A stretch of 64,000 nucleotides of DNA from Bacteroidales bacterium (GCA_029210585.1 JARGFP010000005.1:1-64000); one strand, 5' to 3'; positions 43,565 to 52,459 are shown, counted from the first letter of the stretch. Translations and numbers: made by a program. Notes: generated from the sequence alone by a model not told the origin.

Positions 43565-44808
43565 GCCCTTGAACGCCTGAATGGCATGGTCATGCACCTG
43601 GCACCACCGCCACCTCTTGAAAGTTCGCTGCCATCGATGGTAAGTACATATTTTTCGTAATCAGCAAGGTTGAATTTACCGGTCAGCATGTCCCTGGCAC
43701 GCAGTATTTCAAAGCCATTCTGACTGAGGTTTTCCAGCGTATTGAGATTCCTGTTGTAGCCGATCACCTTGCCCGGACCAACTGCAAAGAAGTTGGCACC
43801 ACTGTGCCATTGCTCGCGCTCCTGGATGGTGGAATCAGAAGTCCCGCCGCAATAGGTGGGCCTCAGATCCATGCCCAGTTTCTTTAATACAGCGGGGATA
43901 TTTTCCACTGTCCGGATCGATTTCACCTTCCCGTTGTCCAGTTCAATGTGAACGGTTTCATACTTATTGGGCTGAAGGATCAGCGGTTCATAGACCATGC
44001 ATATGTCGTGGTCCAGCAGGGTGAAGGCCATGTCCAGGTGGATGAATGACTCCGGTTTTTCCGGAAGTTCCTGGACGATAATGTGGTAGGGTTTTTTCTC
44101 CTGCCTGACCTGGTTCATGATGAAATCGACTCCCTGCGTACTGGTTCTTCCCCCGATCCCGATGAGCAGGATATCTTCGCGGGCCACAAGCAGGTCCCCA
44201 CCTTCAATGTTGATCCGGTTGCCTGAGATATCAAAGTCATCTGCCACGATGGTCTGGGACCTGAGTTTCGGATGGTAATTGAAGATTGCTTCCATGATCA
44301 GTGCCTCGCGTTCGCGCACCTTGTTGGCCATTTTGCCAATCAGCACCTTGTCGTGGAACGCGATACTTGCGTCCCGGGTGAAAAAGAAATTGTGCAGTGG
44401 ACGCAGTGCAAAATTCTCATCGGACAGAAAATTGGTCAGGGTCTTTTTTTTAAGCGGAACACCCTGTACCAGCAGCCTGCTGAGCTCTCCCGGTTCCTGG
44501 TCGAGCAGGAAATCCACCAGCTCCGGCCTGCGCTCATTGTAGCATGTTTTTTTGATGATCTTTTCCTTCACCTCGTTGGAGCGCAAAATATCACGCAGCA
44601 GGTCGGTCACACGGAAGGTTTCAGTCAGTTGCTGCAATGCATATTCCAGCTGGTTGTATTCCTTCCTGGCCACGGCGAGATTCAGTATGTCGCTGTATAA
44701 GGCCCTTTCGGCGTTTTTAGGAGTCATGTTCTCCACCTCCGGACCGGGCGGGTGGAGGATGACGCCTTCCAGCGGATCGACTTCGGAATACAAACTGACT
44801 TTGGGCAT
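43558..44808 (-). CDS. arcA: Arginine deiminase
   Basis: 416 residues, normal for ADI. Motifs: EVDPLEGVILHPPGPE (start), FTRDASIAFHDKVLIG (substrate Arg and Asp), IEGGDLLVAREDILLIG (Glu and Asp of the active site), FIHLDMAFTLLDHD (catalytic His) and the end LSRGGGGARCMTMP with nucleophilic Cys. The enzyme hydrolyses arginine to citrulline and ammonia, the first step of the ATP-yielding deiminase pathway. No ornithine carbamoyltransferase, carbamate kinase or arginine/ornithine antiporter gene is adjacent, so the rest of the pathway is elsewhere or absent. A fitting -7 element lies 24 bp upstream. Confidence 0.95.
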   Translation of the reverse strand: MPKVSLYSEVDPLEGVILHPPGPEVENMTPKNAERALYSDILNLAVARKEYNQLEYALQQLTETFRVTDLLRDILRSNEVKEKIIKKTCYNERRPELVDFLLDQEPGELSRLLVQGVPLKKKTLTNFLSDENFALRPLHNFFFTRDASIAFHDKVLIGKMANKVREREALIMEAIFNYHPKLRSQTIVADDFDISGNRINIEGGDLLVAREDILLIGIGGRTSTQGVDFIMNQVRQEKKPYHIIVQELPEKPESFIHLDMAFTLLDHDICMVYEPLILQPNKYETVHIELDNGKVKSIRTVENIPAVLKKLGMDLRPTYCGGTSDSTIQEREQWHSGANFFAVGPGKVIGYNRNLNTLENLSQNGFEILRARDMLTGKFNLADYEKYVLTIDGSELSRGGGGARCMTMPFRRSRAQ

Positions 44809-44832
44809 ACTCGTTTAAAATAATTGGGTATG

Positions 44833-44840
44833 CAAAGATA
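44833..44840 (-). promoter_or_regulatory. Bacteroidota -7 element TATCTTTG upstream of arcA
   Basis: TATCTTTG on the minus strand matches TAnnTTTG, ending 24 bp before the arcA ATG. Confidence 0.5.
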
Positions 44841-44861
44841 TGGTTTTAAAACTTATAATTA

Positions 44862-45053
44862 TTAACCGGAAAACCCGGCAGACTTGTGGGAGCCGTCACA
44901 AAAGGGTTTGTCTGCACTTTTGCCACAGCGGCAAAGAAATATAGGACTTTGCCGGGTGATGATCTCGCCAGCAGAGTCGAACAGTTCGAAATCTCCTGAT
45001 ATCTGCAATGGACCGTTCTTAAATACTTTGAATTCAGCCTTTTTTTCTTCCAT
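44862..45053 (-). CDS. CDGSH iron-sulfur domain protein
   Basis: 63 residues, a single CDGSH domain. The [2Fe-2S] motif is FLCRCGKSADKPFCDGSHK, that is C-x-C, then C-D-G-x-H with the histidine ligand. The N-terminal strands (FKVFKNGPLQISGDFELFD) are the usual prelude. CDGSH proteins bind a labile, redox- and pH-sensitive cluster and are thought to take part in electron or cluster transfer. It starts 1 bp after the end of the larger CDGSH gene, so the two are certainly co-transcribed and probably co-translated. Confidence 0.92.
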   Translation of the reverse strand: MEEKKAEFKVFKNGPLQISGDFELFDSAGEIITRQSPIFLCRCGKSADKPFCDGSHKSAGFSG

Positions 45054-45054
45054 C

Positions 45055-45549
45055 TCAGTCGTCTTTTTCTATGAATCCGATCTTACGATGCGTTCCATCA
45101 CAATAGGGCATGCTCTTTGACCCGCCGCACCTGCAAAAGGAGGTCATCAGCATCGATCTCAGCGTATTCCCGTCTGCACCAATCACTTTGAAATCACCTT
45201 CCACTACGATGGGACCATTTTTCATCAGGTTGACTTTCACGGGTCGCTGGTTGTCTTCTTCCTGCAATGTTTTTGGCGTCACTTCGTCACCCCTGACCTG
45301 GTTCATCTGGAGTTCTTTCTGATCCATCTCCCTGTTGTACTTCCACTCCAGTGCCTGGGTGGGACATTTGTTCACCACCTCAATAATCCGGCGTGTCGGG
45401 GCTCCTTCCATATTCACCCAAGGCCTTCTGCCAGGATTGAATACTTCAATCAATTCCCTGAAGCAGGTCGTTGCATGGATACACTTTGACGGTTTCCAGA
45501 ATACGGTGATCTCTTCGTTGGTATATTGTCTGTCCCTGGGATCTTCCAT
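45055..45549 (-). CDS. Fer4_19-type plus CDGSH iron-sulfur protein
   Basis: 164 residues with two parts. The first 75 match the divergent [4Fe-4S] mono-cluster domain (Fer4_19): KCIHATTCFRELIEVFNPGR, RRPWVNMEGA and VVNKCPTQALEW. The second half is a CDGSH [2Fe-2S] domain (SFCRCGGSKSMPYCDGTHRK). The fusion brings two different redox centres into one small cytoplasmic protein, and the following gene adds a second CDGSH domain. Function is unknown; detoxification or redox sensing has been proposed for such fusions but is not shown here. Confidence 0.9.
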   Translation of the reverse strand: MEDPRDRQYTNEEITVFWKPSKCIHATTCFRELIEVFNPGRRPWVNMEGAPTRRIIEVVNKCPTQALEWKYNREMDQKELQMNQVRGDEVTPKTLQEEDNQRPVKVNLMKNGPIVVEGDFKVIGADGNTLRSMLMTSFCRCGGSKSMPYCDGTHRKIGFIEKDD

Positions 45550-45730
45550 AATTTTTCTTATTGCTCACGAGTAAGAACAATGCATTTCTACGAATGTTCA
45601 ATGGTCTGATCATGCAATTTAAGGATTAATTAACACTGCCCGGTAAAATTAAGAAATCGCTAACATTGGTCTAACCTTTAACTAAGGTTGGGTTTGTTTC
45701 TTTGTTCCTGTATTAATGTATTGGAGTTAC

Positions 45731-46102
45731 ATGAAATCATTATTTAGTATATTTCTGTTTTTGGCATTGTCCAATTCCCTGCACGCACAGCAGGAAAAAA
45801 TCACAGGAACAGTTGTGGATCATCAAACAGGCGAACCGCTTGCAGGGGTTACTGTAAAACATATTTCCAGCGGACTGGAGGTGCTTACAGATTTTGATGG
45901 TAATTTTACATTTTCATCTGCAAATCCGGGTATCAACAGGATTGCCGTTCAATTTGTTTCCTACCAGGAAGTTCTGTTGAACAGGGTGCAGGTGCTTGAG
46001 GAACAGCAAACAGAGCTAACGATTAAAATGCGGAAAGCCGTTGGTAAAGCCGCCAGCGGAAACTATATGGCTGCCAGGCCAGGTAATGATCCCCGATCAT
46101 AA
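45731..46102 (+). CDS. Small exported protein with carboxypeptidase-regulatory-like domain
   Basis: 123 residues from ATG 45731 (MKSLFSIFLFLALSNSLHAQ signal peptide); an in-frame ATG 15 bp upstream would add five residues. Residues 25-110 form a carboxypeptidase D regulatory-like (CarbR) beta-sandwich: ITGTVVDHQTGEPLAGVTVK and TDFDGNFTF. Such domains usually form the N-terminus of TonB receptors; here the domain is nearly the whole protein. It is convergent with a TonB receptor that has a domain of the same type at its own N-terminus. It could be a truncated paralogue or an accessory surface protein. Confidence 0.75.
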   Translation: MKSLFSIFLFLALSNSLHAQQEKITGTVVDHQTGEPLAGVTVKHISSGLEVLTDFDGNFTFSSANPGINRIAVQFVSYQEVLLNRVQVLEEQQTELTIKMRKAVGKAASGNYMAARPGNDPRS

Positions 46103-46216
46103 GATCACAAAAGATTAAAATGGATAACTCATTGGTTTCTTTATAGATTTTGTGCATTCATTTCACTGTTGATTTTACCAGTTTACTATTGCCCCTCATG
46201 CAGGTTCCAGCGTTTT

Positions 46217-46258
46217 ACAAAAAGAACAGGAGAAAAACACGCTGGTTTTCCTCCTGTC
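46217..46258 (-). terminator. Rho-independent terminator after the TonB receptor gene
   Basis: On the minus strand ACAGGAG pairs with CTCCTGT, with additional A-T pairs inside, followed by TTCTTTTTGT. It lies about 37 bp after the receptor stop. Confidence 0.65.
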
Positions 46259-46294
46259 AGTGAAATCTCAATGATCCTGAAACTCAACCTAAAC

Positions 46295-49192
46295 TTAGAA
46301 TTTGTAGCCATAGCCAATGCTGAATGACCTTCCGGGTACCATTCGTTCAAACAGCTGGTCGGATGCTTTGTATGACTGGTAGAATATCTCATTATCGTCA
46401 TTCAGTATATTGGATATCTTGAAGTCGATCGATGATTGTTGCTGTTTGCCGAATTTCTTATTGAAAGAAACATTCAGGCTGTGGAAAGGATCATTGTAAA
46501 TGTCGGGAAACAATCCTCCTCCAACGATATAGAGCGTTGGGCCCTTCACATTATAGAAAATGCCTGCATCAAGTCCGAGGTCATAGTTTGAATATGTAAA
46601 TGATGTATTGATCACATAAGGAGACTGACCTGCCATCTGGCGTGTCCGGGTAAGTGTTTCTCCGGTTTTCAGGTATGATTCCCTTGAATTATATTCCATA
46701 TCCGTCATGCTGATCTGTGATTCAACCACCGTGATGTTGCTGCTGAAATTGAAATCTCTCAGGAAAGAGGCCAGGAAACCGAGATTTTTCCGTATTTCGA
46801 ATTCCACACCCACCAGTCTTCCGTCGCCTACATTCCTGGGTTGGTATTCTGTGCTGGTCTGCTGCTCAGGGATTCTTACCAGTTCAATCGGATCATCAAA
46901 GGTTTTCATGAATCCGCTGACAGAGAACATCTGTCCCCGCTCCATAAAGTATTCCCATCTCAGGTCCAGGTTGTCAATTCTGGTTTCGGTCAGGTTGCCA
47001 TTCCATCCGCTGTAGGTAAACAATGTCCCGTTAAATATCCGGTTGGTGATGGGATCGATGATCTGGGCAAATGACAGCTCCTTGAAGGAAGGTCTTGCGA
47101 TGGTCCTGGAATAGGCGGCACGTAGGTTTTGTGCATCCGTGAGTGAGAGGATCAGGTTGATACTCGGGAAAAGATCAAGTGATTCAAGCACCTTTGCATT
47201 GTCGAGATTTTGTCCGTTAGTGACATCGCCGGTGGCATAAGTAATGTCCCTTCCGGTATGTCTCTGGACATAGTATTCGGCCCTCAGGCCAAGTATTGTT
47301 TTCAGACCGGTAAAAAGTTCCAGTTCGTTGGATACGTATGCTGCAGTATTGGACACGTTCGAAGTATAGGCGTTTGGATTGGGATTGCTGTTTCCCGACT
47401 GATAGTAAATCTTTCCGTTAGGGAAAATGTTTTCAGGAACCAGTACCTGGGAAGGATCATCACTGGTCCAGTCCGGCTGCTGTCCGAAAAACTGAACATC
47501 GAAGTACAGGATTTCATAACTCCGGTATTTATAGGTCTGGCTGGCTCCAAAGCTAATTTTTCCATCTTTGTCATTCAGGACGTATCCCCTGGAAAGGTCT
47601 GCACGTGCCGGAACATTCCACTCGCTGAGGTTTCGCCAGATTCTGGAAGGGTTGCCACCTGCACCAGCATTGAAAGTTGGTCCGTCGTATTCAAGGGTGA
47701 ATGCGGTTTTCCGGATATCAGGGTCTTTGGATCGCGAAAGCGTAGGCGCTATACGCCAGTCAAGGTCCCAGCCAGACGAACCAAATTTCCGGCTTCCATT
47801 CAGGAACATATTGGTAATGGACCGCTGGTTGTATTCAAGATTGTGTGAAGTCGCCTGGTATCCTGATTGTCCGGCCGCAGCCCCGTCGTTTTCCACGTTG
47901 AATATGCCAGCTGTACTTTCACCATTCTGAAGATGCATCACAGTGAGCCTGATCTTGGAATAATTGGTTTTATAGGCCAGTCCTCCCAGCAATCCAACCA
48001 GGAAGTTCTTTTCCCCGAGTTCGCCTTCTGAGATGGTTGCATATCTCATTTCATACCTGTCAGGGTCAATGTACCTCTGGTACTCTCCAAAAACCACGTG
48101 ATCATAGTACTTGAATTCTGATTTATAGGAGAGAGAAAATATATATCCCAGTTTGCGGTTGTTTTCCGGGCCACCGTTCTCATTGTTCAGATCAATCTGG
48201 TTACCCAGTGAAATGCTTGCGCTGAAATCCAGCGGGCTCTGTTTCCGTGTGGCATTTAAGGTCGGATTGAATGATTTGATAAAGCTGTTCACTTCATCCG
48301 GACTGTTCCCGCTTATGGGTGTTGGAATATTTGAATAGCCGGCACCTGCAGGTAGCGCACGGACTCCCCCGTCAAATCCCAGGAAATCTGTTCCGCTGCC
48401 CTGGTAGGTCAGGTATTCAGCATTGAAGTGCATATCGGGATTGTAGGTGGTTCCCACTGAAATGTTACGAATCTTCCTGTCGGGAAAATCCTTCAGCTCG
48501 ATATTCAGCAACCCTCCCGTAAAGTCTGCGGGCATATTTGCCGTGAAATTTTTACTGACCAGGATATTGGCGATCAGGTTACTGGGAAAAATGTCCATTT
48601 GCAGGGTATTTCGATCGGGATCAAGTCCGGGGATGTCCATGCCATTCAGCGTCGTTTTTGCATATCGGTCGCCAAGACCCCTGACATATACATATTTACC
48701 ATCCTCAATAGAGACGCCGGTCACCCTTTTTGCTGCCTCCACTGCGGTCCCGTCACCTGTGAGTCTGATCAGTGATTCTGAGATTCCGTCGAGTATTGCC
48801 GGTGCTTTTCTTTTAATGCTTACGAGTGCGGTTTCCGTAGTCCTGACCTGTTCCGCCGTGATAACGACCTCTTCCAGCTCCTGTTTGCTGATGTGCATTT
48901 TGAGGTTGTCGATTACGGTTACTTCACCCGGTACAACCTCAAGACCGCTTAGAGTTACGGTTTGATAGGAGATGTACGAGACATGCAAATTGTATGTTCC
49001 CGCAGCTAATTTGAGTGAAAATTTCCCATCAATATCGGTGATGGTTCCGGAAGTTGTACCAACTGCAAAAACGGTAACACCGACGAGTGTTTCGCCGGTT
49101 TCACCATCTGTGATCATTCCCCTGACCTGGCCCTCCTGTGCCATAGAACCCAGGCTGATCATTATAAGCATCGAAATTATTACGTATCTCAC
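46295..49192 (-). CDS. TonB-dependent outer-membrane receptor with CarbR plug extension
   Basis: About 965 residues when started at the GTG at 49192, which gives a signal peptide (MRYVIISMLIMISLGSMAQ). The open frame extends to an ATG at 49261, but that stretch encodes no signal peptide and contains a strong hairpin, so the GTG is preferred. A CarbR domain (VRGMITDGETGETLVGVTVF) is followed by the plug (AAKRVTGVSIEDGKYVYVRG, with LGDRYAKTTLNG) and a 22-strand-type barrel ending in FSIGYGYKF. Energy for uptake comes from TonB/ExbBD, not in this window. It is downstream of a beta-helix lipoprotein gene, apparently in one operon. No SusD partner is present, so the cargo is probably not a glycan. 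Confidence 0.9.
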   Translation of the reverse strand: MRYVIISMLIMISLGSMAQEGQVRGMITDGETGETLVGVTVFAVGTTSGTITDIDGKFSLKLAAGTYNLHVSYISYQTVTLSGLEVVPGEVTVIDNLKMHISKQELEEVVITAEQVRTTETALVSIKRKAPAILDGISESLIRLTGDGTAVEAAKRVTGVSIEDGKYVYVRGLGDRYAKTTLNGMDIPGLDPDRNTLQMDIFPSNLIANILVSKNFTANMPADFTGGLLNIELKDFPDRKIRNISVGTTYNPDMHFNAEYLTYQGSGTDFLGFDGGVRALPAGAGYSNIPTPISGNSPDEVNSFIKSFNPTLNATRKQSPLDFSASISLGNQIDLNNENGGPENNRKLGYIFSLSYKSEFKYYDHVVFGEYQRYIDPDRYEMRYATISEGELGEKNFLVGLLGGLAYKTNYSKIRLTVMHLQNGESTAGIFNVENDGAAAGQSGYQATSHNLEYNQRSITNMFLNGSRKFGSSGWDLDWRIAPTLSRSKDPDIRKTAFTLEYDGPTFNAGAGGNPSRIWRNLSEWNVPARADLSRGYVLNDKDGKISFGASQTYKYRSYEILYFDVQFFGQQPDWTSDDPSQVLVPENIFPNGKIYYQSGNSNPNPNAYTSNVSNTAAYVSNELELFTGLKTILGLRAEYYVQRHTGRDITYATGDVTNGQNLDNAKVLESLDLFPSINLILSLTDAQNLRAAYSRTIARPSFKELSFAQIIDPITNRIFNGTLFTYSGWNGNLTETRIDNLDLRWEYFMERGQMFSVSGFMKTFDDPIELVRIPEQQTSTEYQPRNVGDGRLVGVEFEIRKNLGFLASFLRDFNFSSNITVVESQISMTDMEYNSRESYLKTGETLTRTRQMAGQSPYVINTSFTYSNYDLGLDAGIFYNVKGPTLYIVGGGLFPDIYNDPFHSLNVSFNKKFGKQQQSSIDFKISNILNDDNEIFYQSYKASDQLFERMVPGRSFSIGYGYKF

Positions 49193-49217
49193 TTTTTTGG
49201 TTGTTTTAACGAACAAC

Positions 49218-49248
49218 AGACTTGCCGGATGATTCACCCGGCAAGTCT
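49218..49248 (-). other. Strong hairpin between the beta-helix lipoprotein and TonB receptor genes
   Basis: Perfect 11-bp stem AGACTTGCCGG / CCGGCAAGTCT with a 9-nt loop. On the minus strand it is followed by a moderately T-rich tract. It may act as a partial terminator or mRNA stabiliser that sets the ratio of the two proteins. Confidence 0.65.
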
Positions 49249-49281
49249 GCATATACAGCACATGTTTTATTGTTCAACTGG

Positions 49282-50496
49282 TTACTGAAGTTTGCCTGCT
49301 TGTGCGGCCCATGTCCAGCCCAAACCGGCTGCTGTTGCAACAGGTGATCCGCCTGCAGTGATCTCTGCGGGAACATCGCCATTCACATGGTTGGAAAGAC
49401 TGTCTGCCGGAACATCAATGGTAATGCCGGTAAAGGAGACGCCTGCAGCGGTAACCCTGTTCACTTTCTGTCCGTCAATGACTCCGATGAAGTAAATGTT
49501 TTCCAATGCAACAATAGAATTGTCGTCGACATTGATCAGGTCTTTCGTGGACCTTACCAGTTCATTTTCTTCATCAAATTCAGAAGTGATAACTGTACCA
49601 TTTTTAATAGTGTGTCCGGCTTCGTATGATCCTTCAGGACCATCAAGCTCAAATGCATGTCCGGCAGGGGTGATAACAAAGAAGTTATCGAGGGTTCCGG
49701 CCCATGACTGGTCGGTATCGATGCCGTCATCGCCAACATTCCAAACCACTACATTCTTTACATTGACTGTTCCGCCAAACCACTCGATTCCATCATCCTG
49801 GTTCGCAACGACCTCAATATTCTCGATGGTTGTTCCTGAACCAACCCCACCAAGTGAAAGACCATTGATCTCGTTTCCGGAGCCAATATTTGCACCACCG
49901 TGACGGATAGAGATATATTTCAGAATACCTGAATTATCTGTGTCAAGTGAACCACCGTAAAGGCCATTCGGATCGGAAGTAGGAATTCCTTCAATCTGAA
50001 TCTCTGAAATATCCTCATCATTGTCGTTGGATGCTGAAATCTTTGCTTTTCCAAGGACGATTACACCGCCCCACAGTCCGTTGATATCGGGATCAAGGTT
50101 TGGACTTGTAAAATTACCGGCTTCCAGGTCCTCCGGCTCGATTTCATCGGCAACTGAGGTGAAGATGATCGGCAGATCGGCAGTTCCCACTGCATTGATG
50201 GTTGCACCCCTTGCAACAAGAAGAGCGGTTGCATTGACATTTGTTCCCGCCTGTCCTTTTACTATAACACCGGGCTCAATAGTGAGGGTTACGCCATCCA
50301 CAACAGCGATGCGCCCGCCCAATACATATACATTTCCTGTTTCCCAGGTAGTATTCTCTGTGATATTTTCATTAACGAGAATTCCGGTTATCACCTGTTC
50401 TTCTCCATTGTTGCCTTCGTTTCCATCACAGGAAGTAAACAATGACACTGAAGTTGCAGCCACTGCTGCGATTAAAAATAGAGATACTTTTTTCAT
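49282..50496 (-). CDS. Surface lipoprotein with right-handed beta-helix, TonB-receptor partner
   Basis: 404 residues. Lipobox at Cys23 (SLFTSC) followed by an acidic stretch (DGNEGNNGEEQ), as in Bacteroidota surface-export lipoprotein signals. The body is a repetitive beta-helix (VYVLGGRIAVVDGVTLTIEP, GLWGGVIVLGKA, GILKYISIRHGGA, IEWFGGTVNVKNVVVWN). This family is often found encoded next to TonB receptors and is sometimes labelled 'multidrug transporter' in databases without support. I infer a surface-exposed ligand-binding partner of the receptor encoded 89 bp downstream. The ligand is unknown. Confidence 0.82.
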   Translation of the reverse strand: MKKVSLFLIAAVAATSVSLFTSCDGNEGNNGEEQVITGILVNENITENTTWETGNVYVLGGRIAVVDGVTLTIEPGVIVKGQAGTNVNATALLVARGATINAVGTADLPIIFTSVADEIEPEDLEAGNFTSPNLDPDINGLWGGVIVLGKAKISASNDNDEDISEIQIEGIPTSDPNGLYGGSLDTDNSGILKYISIRHGGANIGSGNEINGLSLGGVGSGTTIENIEVVANQDDGIEWFGGTVNVKNVVVWNVGDDGIDTDQSWAGTLDNFFVITPAGHAFELDGPEGSYEAGHTIKNGTVITSEFDEENELVRSTKDLINVDDNSIVALENIYFIGVIDGQKVNRVTAAGVSFTGITIDVPADSLSNHVNGDVPAEITAGGSPVATAAGLGWTWAAQAGKLQ

Positions 50497-50915
50497 CTTT
50501 CTAATTTGTTATTTATTTGTATGTTCGATTCGTTTCATCAGACAATACAAATAAAGACCAATCAGGTAATGATTGAATTACCTCACTATTAGCGGTTATT
50601 TAAATTTCCGTTAAAAGGGAGCCGGGTTGTATTAATTACATGTTAAGAAAGCGCCGGGCTGTCAGCTTGTTTTGTGCCAGTATCACAATGGATGTAAGGG
50701 TTTCATTCTAATTTAACATGGTTTCGTGTTAAATTAGATTGAATGCTGTCACCGCATATTTATTGTTTTCCATGCAAGAACAAGTGGTTTTTTGCCAGTG
50801 ATGCTGGTTATAAAAATGCAGGGGTAAAGGGTAAGGAAGGTAATGTTATACAGGGGGAGGTATTTTGCAGATGTGCAGCCAGGATCCGGCTAAAAATAAC
50901 CTGGTTTCATTACAA
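50497..50915. other. Intergenic region upstream of the beta-helix lipoprotein gene
   Basis: 419 bp without a gene. It should contain the promoter of the lipoprotein/TonB operon but shows no exact TAnnTTTG element. The one conspicuous feature is the 12-bp inverted repeat at 50707-50738, listed separately. Confidence 0.55.
50707..50738. repeat. 12-bp perfect inverted repeat, AT-rich
   Basis: TCTAATTTAACA and TGTTAAATTAGA, separated by the 8-nt spacer TGGTTTCG; further pairing (CATT / AATG) continues beyond a small bulge. There is no T run, so it is not a terminator. It could be an operator for a dimeric regulator of the lipoprotein/TonB operon, or a mobile-element remnant. Confidence 0.7.
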
Positions 50916-51524
50916 TTAGATGTATCCGTATTCGATGGCCATGAGGATATCCTCGATGACCTTGTCCTCGCCTTCCGGATCGTATTGCATTTTGAGATTG
51001 TTGCCAAAGATACGTGCGATACCCTGCCAGAAGAATGCGGTGAACCCGCCGCGGATATCCTTGATCACTTCGTACGAGGTGTGCCCGATTTCCCGGTCGA
51101 TGAGTTTTACCAGGATGATCCCCTGCGTGATGGTCAGCTTCTTAAGTTCACCTTCAAATTCCTGCATGATCTTTTTTTCGGCTTCATTCATGTAGGCTTT
51201 CTGCTCTTTCCTGGATTTTATTTTCGACAGTTCTTTGTCAAGGTCCCTGAGCTTTTCGTTGGCGATCCTTGCATAGGGGTAGGCCTTTTTTACATTGTGG
51301 ATCATTCGCCTGTATCGCCTGGATTTCAGGTAATTGTATTTACTTACATCATAAATATTCAGTTCAGGAATATGCATTACCGGCAGGGTATCGCTGCGAT
51401 AGACGAGCGGGGGCAGGGGAGCGGTGGGCTTACGTGCCGGGTTTTCCTGCGCGTATGCGCCGAATGGTCCGGTGCATGCGATCACGGCTGCAAGTAACAC
51501 TATACCAACGCTTCTCTTCATCAT
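50916..51524 (-). CDS. DUF4294 family exported protein
   Basis: 202 residues from ATG 51524; ATG 51521 is equivalent, and the frame upstream is not coding-like. A signal peptide (KRSVGIVLLAAVIACTGPFGAYA) precedes a short proline-rich stretch. The family core is YDVSKYNYLKSRRYRRMIHNVKKAYPYARIA (split: KYNYLKSRRYRRMI and VKKAYPYARIA), followed by a long charged helix (LRDLDKELSKIKSRKEQKA) and TITQGIILVKLIDREIGHTS. It is known only as a conserved Bacteroidota protein of the cell envelope. It is transcribed away from the lipoprotein gene region on the same strand, with no clear operon partner. Confidence 0.85.
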   Translation of the reverse strand: MMKRSVGIVLLAAVIACTGPFGAYAQENPARKPTAPLPPLVYRSDTLPVMHIPELNIYDVSKYNYLKSRRYRRMIHNVKKAYPYARIANEKLRDLDKELSKIKSRKEQKAYMNEAEKKIMQEFEGELKKLTITQGIILVKLIDREIGHTSYEVIKDIRGGFTAFFWQGIARIFGNNLKMQYDPEGEDKVIEDILMAIEYGYI

Positions 51525-51699
51525 AGGATCAAACGTACAAATATCGGGCCTTATTTTATGCATCAACGGTAAATGACGCAAAGTTCTTGAAGTACAAATC
51601 ATTCCCAAGTTCTGCAACGGTAACAGACGGCATTGCAGATGCCTGGTGCAGTTGGCTCATTCAGAAGAAATGACACCGGGAACCGGGGCAATATTCGGT

Positions 51700-52353
51700 T
51701 CATTTCATGTGGTCCAGCATTGCTTTGACGATATTCTCTGCTCCCTCGCCTATTTGTTCGATGGATGCATCCAGCATATAACAAGGCGTGGTGAACAGGT
51801 TGTAGCGTGTATCGGTCACGACTTCGCCGTGTGTTGTTGCCACATGTGTTGCACCTGCCTGTTCGATGGCCGCCGCCGTACCGGCATCTGATCCGATCGT
51901 CAGTTCTGCACCTTCAAGGGTTTTTGCGATCAGCACCGGTGAGATGCATAATGCACCCAGCGGTTTCCCTGTGTCAACCATCTCCCTGATGGCACGTGCA
52001 ACTTCAGGCAATACAGTGCTTTCTGAACCCTTGAATGCCCAGTCGGATAGGTTTTTGGCAGCTCCAAACCCACCCGGGAACAACAATCCGTCGAAATCAC
52101 TGGCTGAAAAATCGGTAAGGGGGCGAATGCTGCCCCTGGCGATTCTTGCAGATTCGATGAGGACATTTCTTTTTTCCTGCATCTCTTCACCGGTGATGTG
52201 GTTGATCACGTGGTGCTGGTCGATGTCGGGTGCGAACATTTCGTACGTGGCGCCATTTTTGGCGATCGCATACATACTGAGTGTTGCTTCGTGGATTTCT
52301 GCGCCATCAAAAACGCCGCAGCCGGAAAGTACTATTGCAAACTTTTTCATCAT
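51700..52353 (-). CDS. elbB: ElbB/GATase1-like protein (glyoxalase III-type)
   Basis: 217 residues beginning MMKKFAIVLSGCGVFDGAEI (two adjacent ATGs). The DJ-1/GATase1 fold is evident: VFDGAEIHEATLS, then the elbow GKPLGALCISPVLIA with the candidate nucleophilic cysteine and YNLFTTPCYMLDASIEQ near the end. E. coli ElbB is a glyoxalase-type enzyme acting on small aldehydes and was earlier linked to isoprenoid synthesis. Length matches the family exactly. It stands alone between DUF4294 and the divergent thpR gene. Confidence 0.92.
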   Translation of the reverse strand: MMKKFAIVLSGCGVFDGAEIHEATLSMYAIAKNGATYEMFAPDIDQHHVINHITGEEMQEKRNVLIESARIARGSIRPLTDFSASDFDGLLFPGGFGAAKNLSDWAFKGSESTVLPEVARAIREMVDTGKPLGALCISPVLIAKTLEGAELTIGSDAGTAAAIEQAGATHVATTHGEVVTDTRYNLFTTPCYMLDASIEQIGEGAENIVKAMLDHMK

Positions 52354-52428
52354 TTTTAATTCTTATTGGTGTATTTCTTATTTAAAGTATTATCGCTTAA
52401 CCGGTTATAATTTATATTTTTACTGTTG

Positions 52429-52459
52429 TGATGCGTTACATCATCGCGCAATATCTTTG
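52429..52459 (+). promoter_or_regulatory. thpR promoter with inverted repeat between the elements
   Basis: TATCTTTG (52452-52459) matches the -7 consensus TAnnTTTG; a TTG lies 23 bp upstream. Between them is TGATG-CGTTA-CATCA (52429-52443), an inverted repeat placed where a repressor could bind. Confidence 0.45.

Noticed and set aside
49193-49261. Start of the TonB receptor at ATG 49261
   Set aside because: The extra 23 residues encode no signal peptide and include an 11-bp hairpin; the GTG at 49192 gives a proper signal sequence.
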